64,000 bases of DNA from Microvelia longipes (GCA_018340805.1 JACMZG010000008.1:81066444-81130443); one strand, 5' to 3'. Shown: positions 22,126 to 33,770, counted from the first letter of the stretch. Notes: generated by a model from the sequence alone, not told the origin. A program made the numbers and translations.

Positions 22126-22395
22126 ATCTTACCTTTGCTTACTTTATTTAGTGTTTCATGTGTGGAAAGAAAGTGTAAAAGAAGGATTTGATCTTCCGGT
22201 TAGTACATAAGTCTTTCGGGTTTTACCGCGTCAATCAATACGTTAAATTCGATATTTCGCTTCCACTGTGGGAAGAATCTTCAAGGATGTAGGACATTCC
22301 TGAAAATTTCCATTCCTGCAATGGTTGTCTTGTTATGAATAACAAGACAATGCTCCACAAAACTTATACTGTTTTACTTTTGTAGAACATTTTGT
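22126..22395. repeat. Anonymous interspersed repeat, copy 1 (partner at 63012)
   Basis: CTTACCTTTGCTTACTTTATTTAGTGTTTCATGTGTGGAAAGAAA, ATCTTCAAGGATGTAGGACATTCC and TATACTGTTTTACTTTTGTAGAA all recur in order at 63012-63262. It contains a palindrome TGTCTTGTTATGAATAACAAGACA (about 22328-22351) absent from the partner. Confidence 0.65.
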
Positions 22396-22464
22396 TTTCA
22401 TCCGCCAATTTTTCAATGAACAGTCCGCAGGTGTATTTCACATCTATCTTTCTCAATTTTCTCT

Positions 22465-23188
22465 CTTACTTTTCCTGATTTATACCGTAGGTATATGGAG
22501 AAAGTATTGTGTTCAAGAAAAAAATCCGAAACCGAGTTCTTAATCTGTTTTAGACGTCGGTTTTCACGAAGTTGTCTGTCTGTATTTGTGTGTGTCTGTT
22601 ATTATGGTGGCACCCAGCAAAACTATGTCGAGTTGTGCTATCTGACAAATATTTTTTTAAGACGTCATTAATCAATAAAGACTCAGCAAAAATATCGAAT
22701 CAATATAATCAATCTCATATTGATCGAATCATATTCCATCAACATTAGATTTGGTACGCATGTAGAAATATATGACAAAAAAATGTGCCACTTCATTATC
22801 AAAATTATTTCAATTTTTATCGAGTGACTTGTATACGTTTTTTAAAAAAAATGATAAAATCGAAAAATAATAGAATAGAAATTTGGCACAAGTATAACCC
22901 TTTATGTATTTAATAAGTATACTAAGTTTCATTCGAATACGGTTTTTGTTGGATCATAAAAGTTAAGCTGCATCGAGCAAGGTCAGTGCCTGGATGGTTG
23001 ACCACTGCGAACAAAACGAGAGTATTTAATACCTGAGGACGAGTGAAGCAAGTCCGAAGAGGTTTTGTAGTACTTGTGGTGATTTTTATATTCTGAGGAC
23101 GAGCGAAGTGAATCCAAAGCAGGGAGGATGAGCGTAGCGAATCCGATACGGTGAGGAAAAAGTTCCTTGGCACCCGTACCTGATTTTG
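22465..23188 (+). repeat. 5S-box repeat, copy E (full length)
   Basis: Left terminus CTTACTTTTCCTGATTTATACCGTAGGTATAT, right terminus GGCACCCGTACCTGATTTT. The 5S-like segment at 22953-23020 includes GGATCATAAAAGTTAAGC and GGTCAGTGCCTGGATG. Two GAGGACGAG(T/C)GAAG motifs follow. Confidence 0.87.
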
Positions 23189-23199
23189 TATAATATAGA

Positions 23200-24185
23200 T
23201 TGCAAATACGTTGTATCCATCTGTATCATAAAAGAGTTTCTAAGGATACCTTCTTATTATGCGCATAAGTGAGCCGATTTTTCAAACCACCTGTAGGTGT
23301 TATTCCTGAAAATGTTGTTTAACCTTTTTTGAACTTCTGACTTTTAAGTAATCCTAGATGACGATCTATAAGTAGATGAAAATTTAGAATTGAGAAAGGT
23401 AAAAGATAAAAGTGATGTTACAGGGACACTATAGGACATTCTAGACATGGATAGGGTGTTTCTAAACCCTTCAGGACAGACAAGGGGAATAAGAAAAGAG
23501 TCTTTTAGATGTCTCGTGAGGCTATTACCTTTGGTGACTCGAAGGGAAAGGACTAGCTATTAGAATATCTTAATACCCATCGGTCAATTGACCAAAAGGA
23601 AGAAGGGTCCTCAAGGATGACCCCTATTTCCCACCCTTTTCCCTATTGACCTTAACAGTGAGGGTAACTTCATTAATTCAGACTTTTTGAGATTTTCTTT
23701 AAAGAAAAAGCTTGGAATGCAACGTTGGGAGTTTCTTAAGGATTTTACAAAGTTGATAACATTTTAGTCTAATACAGGTATTCCTAGATTGGATTAGGGA
23801 ATATTCATAAGATTATCTACTTAACGATCTTTGTACATAGTATATGATATTCTTAAGAAAGCAAGGACTTAATTAAAGAGGATGAATTGAGTTGTGGAGT
23901 TCAAAATAGATTTAATTTAACAAGAGCGTATTCATAAATTGGGTTTGAATTAGATCAGAATTGAATTTTGGTCTTGGAGGTAAAGATAATAATCGACAGG
24001 AAACTTTGTGTTAAGTAAAGATATTGTCTTATAGCCAATTTAGCTGTCTATACTTTCAAAATGCTTTTAATTCATATGACATTAATAAATATTTTCCTTT
24101 CCCCATCTAATCTTTTTAAAAATTCTGAATTATTTTAGCCAATAAAAGCATTGCAAATAATTTGCTGTCTAGCCTTAAAAAATTA
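23200..24185. other. Intergenic DNA with no recognised element
   Basis: Somewhat higher GC at 23400-23660 but stops in all frames. No repeat family recognised. Confidence 0.4.
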
Positions 24186-24188
24186 TCA

Positions 24189-24646
24189 ACGTCTTGGTCA
24201 CCAATAGGACTTTGCTCTAAACGTCTTGATCACCAATAAGACTTTGTTCTAGACGTCTTGGTCACCAATAGGACTTTGCTCTAAACGTCTTGGTCACCAA
24301 TAAGACTTTGTTCTAGACGTCTTGGTCACCAATAGGACTTTGCTCTAAACGTCTTGGTCACCAATAAGACTTTGTTCTAGACGTCTTGGTTACCAATAGG
24401 ACTTTGCTCTAAACGTCTTGGTCACCAATAAGACTTTGTTCTAGACGGCTTGGTCACCAATAGGACTTTGCTCTAACGTCTTGGTCACCAATAAGACTGT
24501 TCTAGACGTCTTGGTCACAATAGGACTTTGCTCTAAACGTCTTTCACCAAGACTTTGTTTTAGACGTCTTGGTCACTAATAAGACTTTGCTCTAAACGTC
24601 TTGGTCACCAATACGACTTTGTTCTAGACGTCTTGGTCACCAATAT
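24189..24646 (+). repeat. Alternating 32-bp satellite with a 64-bp dimer
   Basis: Monomers share ACGTCTTGGTCACCAATA. Type A ends GGACTTTGCTCTAA and type B ends AGACTTTGTTCTAG, and they alternate A-B for the first twelve monomers. About 14 monomers in all, with decay and indels at the right end. Confidence 0.95.
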
Positions 24647-24684
24647 ATCCTATTTTGTTATTGTAGTTTGAAAAAATATTATAT

Positions 24685-24930
24685 CTTCCATACAGCACAA
24701 CTAGACCTAAAGTCTAATTTTGAGTCATGTTGCAACTCTCTAGCATAAACACAGTAAGAGATATGCGTGACTCAGATACACACAGACAGCATGATGAAAA
24801 ACACTCATCATGCTGTCAATCATCATGAAAATACCTGAAACAGGTAATTATGTTGAAAACAGGGTTTCGGATTTGTAGGGTGAACACAATACTTTTCCTA
24901 TACCTACTCTAGTAGGTGTAGGAAAAGTAA
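24685..24930 (-). repeat. 5S-box repeat, hairpin-side fragment (copy F)
   Basis: Only the side away from the 5S segment is present: ACAGCACAACTAGACC through GAACACAATACTTTTCCTATACC...GGTGTAGGAAAAGTAAAAAT. It contains a perfect 13-bp-arm hairpin (24785-24797 / 24805-24817) not found in other copies. Confidence 0.75.
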
Positions 24931-25270
24931 AAATATAATATTTATATGTAGTAATATTTGCAATATAACTACATCGTGTGCATTTTCAAAGTATGTTTCA
25001 GTCTTACTTTAACTATATTGTATTTTCTGACTATTTTCAACAGTTTTTCACGGTAGAAAAAACCGATAAGGTTTAAGGGTGAGATCGTTTAAACTCAATT
25101 CAATTATCCAGGGTCCATTTCCCGAGTGTTGAGTGGTCCAGTATTTAGGAGTTTCCTTTTGTCCACTCGGCTTTTCTTCTTGTTTACGATGTGAAGTCTC
25201 TGATAAGGAAAACAATGAAACTTATTTATTCCATTACTCTTATCTTTGAAATTAATCCTTTTTTCTGCAC

Positions 25271-25905
25271 TTTTTATTACTTTTCCTCATTTATATTGTA
25301 GGTGTATAGGAAAAGTATTGTGTTTGAAAAAAATACCGTGTCACCGGAATTATCCGTTTCAGGTGTTTTAATTCCTCCTGATTGTTCTCACAAAGTTGTC
25401 TGTATGAATGTATCTGTTATCATCGTAGCTCCCAGTGTATTTATGCTAGAGAACTGAAACTTAGTACAAAAATCAATCGACCGTTGTGCTATTCGGAAAA
25501 TATTTTTTTATGACATCTTTAACCCAACCACAATAATGACTCAGCAATATTTTTGAAAAATCTAACATTTGTGCTGTTAGATTAAGTTTCATCTCGTTAT
25601 CAGCATTAGTTTAATTTTTATCAAATGACTTGTGAACGGTTTCAAAAATTGCAAAAACAAAATCGGAAAATAATCAAATTAAGCTTAAATTTTACAAGTA
25701 TATGTCTTTACGTATAATGAAAACTCACACTAAGTTTCGTTTTATTACGAAAAGTACATCCATGGATCTGAAAGATGCTGCATAATAAATTTGGCGAATT
25801 ATGTTTTCTGAGAACGAGCGAAGCGAGGCCGAAGCAGGGAGGATGAGCGTAGTGAATCCGATGCGATTAGAAAAAGTTCCAAGAAACCCCGTACACGATT
25901 CTTTT
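25271..25905 (+). repeat. 5S-box repeat lacking the 5S segment (copy G)
   Basis: Left terminus TTACTTTTCCTCATTTATATTGTAGGTGTATAGG, right terminus CCCCGTACACGATTCTTTTC. It runs from ACATCCATGGATC straight to GAGAACGAGCGAAGCGAGGC with the 5S-like part deleted, while the GCAGGGAGGATGAGCG block is kept. Confidence 0.82.
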
Positions 25906-26062
25906 CTATTAATGTTATAAAAGTCCACTATGAATAAAATTATCTATAAGTTTTTGTCTATTTTAGTCACCAACAAAATCCAGCCAACTGAATCTAAGCG
26001 TCACATTTAAAAATTTGATCGTTTTTAAGCTTAGCAATAACTAAGCTTTTTATGAATAAATA

Positions 26063-26665
26063 ATTGGGTACGGGGCACTTCGGAACTATTGCTCATCACA
26101 TCGGACTTGCTATGTTTATCCTCCCCACATTGCACTCACTTGTTTCATTCATGGCGGTCACCCATACAGCACTGACCACGCTCAATGCTGCTTAACTTTA
26201 ATGATGCAACAAAAAAATTGATATACTCGTCGTATTAAAACTTAACTTTGTGTATTATTCATTACGTAAAGGTATACTTGTACAAATTTTCAACTCAACT
26301 AAGTCATACGAAAATTAAACTAATACTGATAGTGAGATGTAACTTGGCACATATGTTAGTCCTATACATAGCTACATGCATGTTAAATCTCAATCCGATC
26401 GCAGAGTATTTTCCCCGGTTTATGATTTTTTGAAATTTTGAGCCATTATTGCGGCTCAATGACGTCATAAAAATATTATTTTCCGAATAGCACAACTACA
26501 ACTGTAGACTAATTTGTGTACCAAGTTTAAAGTGTGTAACATAAATACACTATAGGAGCTACAATGATAACAGACAGACAACGTTGTGAAAAGCATCCAG
26601 GAGGTCTTAATAACACCTAAAAGTGATAATTCCGGTGACACCCTGGTTTCCGATATAAATAAAGA
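26063..26665 (-). repeat. 5S-box repeat, copy H
   Basis: Starts ATTGGGTACGGGGCACTTCGGAAC. The 5S-like segment is at about 26150-26215 (minus: TTAAGCAGCATTGAGCGTGG, CAGTGCTGTATGGGTGACCG). It breaks off at GACACCCTGGTTTCCGAT before the hairpin terminus. Confidence 0.83.
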
Positions 26666-26669
26666 AAAG

Positions 26670-27985
26670 CAAAAATATGTAGTTCTAAGTTAATCTCGTT
26701 AAAAAATCTGAGCTTAAAAATGAAGATAATATATAATGGTAATAAATACTCTTATTATGCTGTTAAAATCGGATGGGGTACTTAACTTAATACTATGGTA
26801 AGTAGGTAAAGAAAAAAAATGTGATATTATTAATGGTGTCTATGTAAAGGCTTGTGGGGCATAGCCCCTACGTTGCCAATATTGTCGTAGCTAAGTGGAT
26901 AAAATCCTCTAAGGACCAAATACAATATGCATGAGGAGTTTCCTCGACATCCCTGCATCATTTTTCACAAAGTTTAGAGAAAAGTTGGTCGTAGAATGTT
27001 AACGTCTGAGGAAAACACCCGATCCTAACAAATCCTTTAGTCTCTCACGTTATACAGATCGAGTTATTTTCCTTCATCTGCAATATCCTCTTTATGTCAC
27101 CTTTATAGAGTCGAAACAGAAAAGAACAATTGTGAATGCGACATTCGACGCCCTATTGGGATTTGTATTTTTCAAATATCATATAGGTATTTTTATCTTT
27201 TACATATTATGTCGCGGATTGTCAGATCAACCCCTCTATTGGCAAATTTCTAAGATTACTTGATTTTTTTATTCACCTCAGCAGACTCTTGCTATAAGAT
27301 TTTTGGTTGTTAAGAGAGATTTGTCGACGTATTTTGTTAGTTACTCGAGAAAATCATACTACTATTATATTATGAGCAAATAAACTAGCTTTAAATAGCT
27401 CAACTAGACCAAAGTTCTCTAACTAACCAACTAAACTAAGTAAACTAGACCAAGCTCAAACTAGATCAAAGGTTTCTATTTGGCTTGTCAGTAGTTAAAT
27501 TTGTTGAAAGTTTGGTTGCACATTTTTAGGAGACTGATAAGATGTTGGGAGTTAAGTTAGTTAAGTTTGGTTGCATCGCCAATTCTCTCATTTTCCCCCT
27601 AGAGGGTGGAACTGTCACCAGGCTCTCAGTCGCGCGTTTCCGACTCGAAGTCCCAAGTCTATAGTCGGCTTCCGAGGACCCCATTCTTCTTTTCCCCGAT
27701 TTAAGACTAATATGTTTAAACTAATTCTAACAATAATTCTAATTTAAACTAAATTCGACTATTGACGAATTTGGACTGTTTTGGTCATTTCAAACTAGTT
27801 TTCAGCCCCGCCTTGTTTTTCTTAATTACGACTTCTTATATTTGTATGCTCTTTGGGCACACTTCGTTTATCTGAATAAGCTCATCGACATGGATGAAAG
27901 ATATCAAAACCACAATTTACAAGATTTCTGTTCCGATCAAAACCAGTGGTAAGTTATAATCTAGTAATTTGTTTCAACCAAGCAT
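26670..27985. other. Intergenic DNA with no recognised element
   Basis: No ORF or known repeat. At 27375-27475 are loose repeats of CTAACTAAACTAGACCAA type. Confidence 0.4.
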
Positions 27986-27990
27986 AAAAG

Positions 27991-28222
27991 TTCATTACGG
28001 GTTGGCACAGAAGACCCTAATGTAGCAACTGACCGCAATATTTCGTTTCGGACTTGCACAAAAGACCCTGATTTAGCATCTAACAGCAATATTTCGTTTT
28101 TGGGTTTGCACAAAAGACTCTGATGTTGCATCTGACCGCAAAAGTTCGTTTAGGATTCGCACAAAAGACCCTGATGTAGCACCTAACCGCTATAGTTCGT
28201 TTCGAGTTTGCGCGAAAGTCCC
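27991..28222 (+). repeat. 51-bp minisatellite, 4.5 copies
   Basis: The unit TTCGTTTCGGACTTGCACAAAAGACCCTGAT + TTAGCATCTGACCGCAATAT is diverged between copies. 51 bp keeps frames open (CANPKRTFAVRCNIRVF repeats on the minus strand), which is a by-product of unit length. Confidence 0.88.
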
Positions 28223-28224
28223 AC

Positions 28225-29110
28225 TTAACTGGTCTGATGCCGGTCGAATATTTTAAGAACATATTTAGAGCCCGAATTAATCAGATTTAGTTCTCTGTAA
28301 GTAAGTATATGCTATCATTATTTTTTTAAAACTACTGATATGTAAAAAAGTATGTACTTTTTACTAAGGGGTGAATAATAAACTAATATTTCTATTTAAC
28401 TAAAAGACTACAGAATAAACATAGAGGAACCCCTGACAGAGTTTTTCTTTATTTTCCCTAAGGATTAAGGCTCATATAAACCTCTCAAGAAAAAACACGC
28501 CTTGATAAATTCACCAAAATCTTAACCAACAAACCTCAGATTGTGTTTACCTAACACACTTAACCATGCTCTCTTTTATCTTACATATGTGCATATTTTT
28601 TCTCAGACTGGGTGCATTTTTTAAAAGAGATTTTTTTGATTAAATGATAAGAGTGTGTGTATATGGAAATATTTGAGAAAATCGAGTTATGAGAGTATAG
28701 CGTCAATTGTACAATTTCTTAATAACCAAATAAAAATTTGCCCTTTGTCTTTTTTTGTAAACGTTACAGAAGGTGCAAATTTAAACCTCCCTTATAGATT
28801 TTATTGGGATGGTAAATACATCAAAAATATTTAGTATTGCATGCAGTGGTAGCAACTTGATTTTATTCGTTTAACATAACCCGATTATTTAAGGGGTAAC
28901 TAACCACACGTAACCGACGAGGTTACGTGTGACTCTAGCTATTTCAAAGTGGTCCATCTTTGTAGTGTAAATAACAATATCTTTGGTTCTGAGCAAAATA
29001 TCAAACGTCTAAGGCGTTCATTTCTTTTTAAATGTATTTTCAAAATTTAATCTCTTTTTAGCGAATTTTCAAAAATGAACGAGGTTGGGGTCACGAAGGG
29101 GATGGGTTGC
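28225..29110. other. Intergenic DNA with a perfect TACGTG hairpin
   Basis: AT-rich. At 28905-28931 a perfect inverted repeat (CACACGTAACC - GACGA - GGTTACGTGTG) puts TACGTG on both strands. Nothing else recognised. Confidence 0.5.
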
Positions 29111-29113
29111 GGG

Positions 29114-29116
<3 letters not shown>

Positions 29117-29212
<96 letters not shown>

Positions 29213-29215
29213 CAC
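29117..29215. repeat. (TA)n microsatellite with a CA tail
   Basis: Near-pure TA for about 100 bp, then ACACACACACACAC and a GTTGTGTGTGTATG partner at 29240-29254. Confidence 0.95.
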
Positions 29216-29254
29216 ACACACACACATAGTTATATATAGTTGTGTGTGTATGTA

Positions 29255-29760
29255 GTACAAGATTTTTGTTCCTAGACGTTTCTATGGGACACAATAACTT
29301 TCAAACGCTTTCTCTAATCGAAATTAAACTTGCTACGAAAATCAATCTGTTGTTTTGTACTCGAACCCTTTTATCGTTTTTTGTAAGTGAAATATGTGTG
29401 ACGTTATAAACCCTCAATAATGACCCCACAAACATTTCAGAAAATGTTTTTACATATACAACTACCTTAACAAAAATACGAAGTTACATAATACTTCCAG
29501 TATTAGTTCCGGTGTTTTTGATAACACCGATAACATATACAACATAATGTAAACAAATCATGTTTTTGGAATAATAAACTTGAAAATTGGCTTACATCGT
29601 GGCAGTTATACGACGATATAAACTAGTAATACGACGAACTGATAGAGGACGACAGTAATGTGGTCGCGAAGCGGTCCCAGGGAGGAGCGGAGGCCCCAAA
29701 GCGCCCTACAGCGCCTACACAGCGTAGCAGCAAAGAGCCTTTGGGCTCTTGTTTCATATT
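29255..29760. repeat. Diverged relative of the 5S-box repeat body, ending in a GC-rich tail
   Basis: GACGTTATAAACCCTCAATAATGACC..ACAAACATTTC at about 29400-29435 resembles the GACGTCATTAACCCGCAATAATGACTC block of the 5S-box family. AACTTTCAAACG...AAACTTGCTACGAAAATCAATC resembles 12610-12660 and 13070-13125. The end (29660-29745) is GC-rich with GGTCGCGAAGCGGTCC and AAGAGCCTTTGGGCTCTT. No 5S segment. Confidence 0.4.
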
Positions 29761-29764
29761 GTAA

Positions 29765-30530
29765 CACCTAAAACAAAGGGGTCTTACATTTTTGATGTTG
29801 CTTTAACACTTATCATTGACTCTCTTACCCATTAACGAACTAATCTCTACAGCACAATAATCATGCTTCACAGATAATAATTGTAGCATAATTTATTATT
29901 ATTACTATTTATTATTATTTAGCTAAAAATAAAAAAATATTAAAATTGTTTAAAAACATTTTGTGGTTTACTTTTTACTATGTTAAACTTTTTACTCGCT
30001 TTTATATTTCCTTTTATTTGAAACTAATTGATTAAAAAAATTTAAATATAATTATACAAGTTTTTGATATTTGAAAAAATAACTGTAATTTTTTGAGTAA
30101 TGAACTTAAAAGTTTCTAAAATTACTTAATTTATTTCAACAAAGTCGAAACGCGTGAGATAGATAAATTACTGCAGGGTTTACGTCTACTTTGATTTATA
30201 ATTTTCTTAAACATGCGTAAAACTACATCAGCATCTTCCCATTATTACTTGGATCTTGATGATTCTTGATGATTTTTGAAATCGTATTATTATAGTTTAT
30301 TAAACAATTTTAAAATAATACGTAAATAACGCGTTTAAAATAATTGTATTTTTGCATTATTATTATCTTACTATGCGATGTATTGTTTCATGGTTTTATT
30401 TATTTTTTTTCGTCTTGTCCCATAATTGAAACTTTACATTTATGTTATTTTAAGTATCTAATAAATATTTATTTTACATTTATTTTGAATTAATTGATCT
30501 GATTATGTGTATCTAGTATCTTACGTAAAA
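29765..30530. other. Intergenic DNA with no recognised element
   Basis: Very AT-rich with no ORF or repeat family recognised. Confidence 0.4.
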
Positions 30531-30537
30531 CTGTAGG

Positions 30538-30772
30538 AACACCCACAGTTGGATTCGCTACGCTCATGCTCAAACTACGGACTCGGTTTGCTCGTCCTTG
30601 AAATAAAAAATTGCAACTCGTCTTCAGACTCAGACAACCCTGGGATCCACTCAGGAGGTCTTAAAACACTTGAAATGATATTCAGGTGAAATCCTTGTTT
30701 CGTATTTTTTAACAAACACCACACTTTTCACAATACTATGTATAACTACGGTATAAAGGAAGAAAAGTAAAA
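30538..30772 (-). repeat. 5S-box repeat, internally deleted (copy I)
   Basis: GGATTCGCTACGCTCATGC...CTCGTCC is joined directly to GGGATCCACTCAGGAGGTC and runs on to ACTACGGTATAAAGGAAGAAAAGTAAAA. Both termini remain; the middle and the 5S segment are gone. Confidence 0.75.
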
Positions 30773-30779
30773 AAAATCC

Positions 30780-31515
30780 AAATTCTTCTTTAAATGATTT
30801 TGTGGTTGAGAAGTATTGTAATATCATGGTTCAAAATTTGATTAGTAGTTTTTATTTGGAACAAAGGCTGTTTTCATCACGAAATGATTTCATTAAACAA
30901 CTTCCAACGCATCTCTGAATCAGATACAATTCTAAAAGCGGAATTTTCCAAAAAACCTAACTTTATTTAAGAGAGCATTATTTTAAAAAAGAGTTTCCGT
31001 GAAAGATTGAATTATATAAAACCGAGGAAGACAATTTTATTACTACGAGATAATCGTATTTACTGTGAGTAAATAAAGAGTGTAAAATCCTAAGAATTCT
31101 ATAGCCTAATCAAACTTGGGTTGAATTATAGTTGAATTCAACTCTTATTGAAGTACGGAGGTTAGACCGACTCTAGTTAATGTAATTTTGAAGGGTATGT
31201 CGGCAAAGTCCTTTGCGGTCTCGCTAAAGGATTAAGTGAACATCCTACACCCCGCAACAATCTCGCGGCTCCCTTGTACGTAGAGTGCGTACACCTCTCT
31301 AATAAAATTATCCCTTTTCTTTGTATCTTTTCTACATTTTTGAATGCTTATCATTTGAAATATTTAGTTTAGTTGTGTTATCCACATACATTCCTCAGTT
31401 TCCATTTAAAACAAGCTAGAGTTTGAATTTACTAAATGTAAGAGGTGGTTGAGATTTTTAAAATATATAATAGTCTAACAAAAAATAACTAATAACGTAA
31501 TAACTTATTTGTACA
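30780..31515. other. Intergenic DNA with one GC-rich block
   Basis: 31195-31305 is GC-rich and contains a short imperfect hairpin (AAGTCCTTT ... AAAGGATT). No protein or RNA family recognised. Confidence 0.35.
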
Positions 31516-31570
31516 GGCACTGATGATGACCTCATGTTAGGCTGAAAGTGCTTTGTCAATAAAAAATTAT
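31516..31570 (+). repeat. Retroelement 3'-end motif (CTGATGA ... GAAA ... AATAAA)
   Basis: GCACTGATGATGACC, a short stem CCT..AGG, CTGAAAGTGCTTTGTC and AATAAAAAATT. This order (CTGATGA, small stem, GAAA, GTC) is that of hammerhead-ribozyme-like motifs in Penelope-like and related elements, but the stems are imperfect. A poorer relative lies at 47551-47590. Confidence 0.35.
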
Positions 31571-31574
31571 TTTT

Positions 31575-32200
31575 GTGGAGAGACTCTTTTCTTCGTTTCC
31601 TAATAAAATAGTCTAATAAGTGTGCTCACATTTTTAGATTTGTAAGTAAAAACAAACTTTTTCTTTACTTGTAAGTGTTCCTCAAACTTAAGAGACACTG
31701 TAATTTAGCGTCTTATAAATAATGCTAACTTTTAATCGTAACGTCACTTACGAAAAAAATACTTACTTAAAAAATGTACTTTAGAGAAAAATGTAAATAG
31801 AGTGGTGATTATATTACACCGCCGAGGTGTTCCCAAGGGTCATATCTCGCTCCCAGCAATCTTCACCGTGTAAAAAGAAAAACAAACTTAATCGACAACA
31901 CTCTGTAGAAAATTCTCAAAGCACCAATAAAATTAAATCCCTTCACAGTAAGAAAAAAATTAGGGATACAAGATTTTTTATTTATGAAAGATGCAGTTGT
32001 TGAATTTGCTATCTTGAATGCTTTTCTTGATTAATTAAAGCAGAAAGGAAAAATATAAGTCATAAATAACAATCTGCACTCCCCTTCATAAAGGGGGAGA
32101 AATGAATAAAAAGTAAAAAAAATGTTGTGAAAAATATTATCATTTTTAAATAAGAAAGTAAAGAAGGCAATTTTTTCAATTCTTTACTTTTCTTGCCTTT
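31575..32200. other. Intergenic DNA with no recognised element
   Basis: AT-rich; a polypyrimidine/polypurine stretch near 32085-32180. Nothing coding. Confidence 0.35.
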
Positions 32201-32205
32201 CACCT

Positions 32206-32970
32206 AAAATCAGGTACGGGTTGCTTCGGAACTTTTTCTTCTCTTGTCGTATTCCCTATCTTTATCACGTCGAACCCGCAATATTATCCATGAATAATAT
32301 TGCTATGTAACTGCTATGTAAACTGCAGTTTACATTGCAATCAAAAAATTGTAGTCCCCCGTGGTCCCTCATCCAAGTATTTTATACCATTAATTCGGGT
32401 GGTAATAAACACTATCATTATTAAAAAAGGAAACATAGTATATTTGTTTATTATAAGAAGTGATAATTTTGCACCAAAATTTACCTCAATAGGGTAGTTT
32501 TTCCGAGTTTTAACAATCTCTTAAAACACTTTCACGTGTCATTTAATAAATAATTTAAATAATAGTGATAATGATTTTGAAACTTGGCACTTCTGTTTGT
32601 CTTATAAGAAAATAAATGCGAACCAAATTAGATATAATCGATTCAATCGCATTCTCTTAATACATTAATTTTTAAATTTTGCTAAGCTATTCATAAAGAG
32701 TAATGACGTAATAAGATACGTATCTGAATGCACACTTCAACGTTGATTTTGAGCCAAGTTTCAAATTTCTAGCATAGTAACACTAAGAGGTACAAAGATA
32801 ACAGACAGACACACACACACTATGTATACAGACGTAGACAGAATACTTCGTAACAACCACTTAGGATTCCTTGAACCACCTAAAAGGATAATTCGGGTGA
32901 AACCCCGGTTTCGTATTTAAGCCCCAACACATAAAATGTTTCAATAAACCTGCAGTATAAATGAGAAATA
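32206..32970 (-). repeat. 5S-box repeat, old copy without a 5S segment (copy J)
   Basis: Begins AAAATCAGGTACGGGTTGCTTCGGAAC and ends CCTGCAGTATAAATGAGAAATAG, with CAGACAGACACACACACAC and CACTTAGGATTCCTTGA in order. The GCGAAGCG motif and 5S segment are missing or unrecognisable. Confidence 0.72.
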
Positions 32971-32974
32971 GTTA

Positions 32975-33640
32975 ATGAAGTTCGAATTAACCCTACGATT
33001 CGAATTTGAGATTTCCCTATAATTATGAGTTTCTATTTCTGACGTCCTGGGTGCAAACATAATTTAAGTAAGTGCCTTTTTACGCTTAAATCAAGTTCCA
33101 ATGTTCTTTATTGTACTCACTCGTCGGTGAAACTATAGGCAAGTAAAAACTACCTCGTCCGATTTGTGACTGTAATCCAGTTTTGTTCATAAAAGTTAAT
33201 GTATCTTTTCGACGTTCATTTTAACTTTTTCGATGTCTCACATCTAGTTTCTAAAGTAAAATTTTAAGTAATTAAACTTCTTCTAAATTTTTGCATTACG
33301 ACGCAAGATGCGTTCACTTCTTTTTTTGTAAAAAAAATATAAAATAAAACAAAAATGGGATTTTTTTAAAGAGGGATTTAAAGCTTTTTGCAATTCTTAA
33401 AGGGGATTGCAGTAGCTATGTGGGTGATGTGGCGTCTAAAATACTTTGGGACCGAGTAGCGTGTCTATTGGAGTGTGCCTGAAAAAAAATATGTTTTCTC
33501 ATTCATAAAAGGGGACAAATAAAAGCTGGCGTCATAACGAATTTATGATTTTAACAGAAAATCCTGGCGAGGAGTTTGGAAAAAAGTGAGTTTGGAAAGG
33601 AGCGAGGATGTTGGGAAAATTTCTTCTGAAATGCATGGTC
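32975..33640. other. Intergenic DNA with no recognised element
   Basis: No ORF, no repeat family recognised. Confidence 0.35.
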
Positions 33641-33770
33641 TTTTGCTAAAAGTCCATTTCATGCTTAAGTTTACAATCTATGGTTCATGAACTAAGCAGT
33701 AATAGGTAATTCTACTAGTAATTATTCTTTTCCGGATTTAATAAAGGATATGCGCACATATTAATCCCAT
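33640..33770. repeat. Diverged foldback-arm fragment
   Basis: CCATTTCATGCTTA, GGTTCATGAACTAAGCAGTAA and GGATATGCGCACATATTAATCC match in order, with gaps, the foldback arm at 36724-36862. An hAT-like end (AAAGTGTGGTCC...GGGTGTCCGCGGA) may follow at 33785-33830. Confidence 0.45.
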
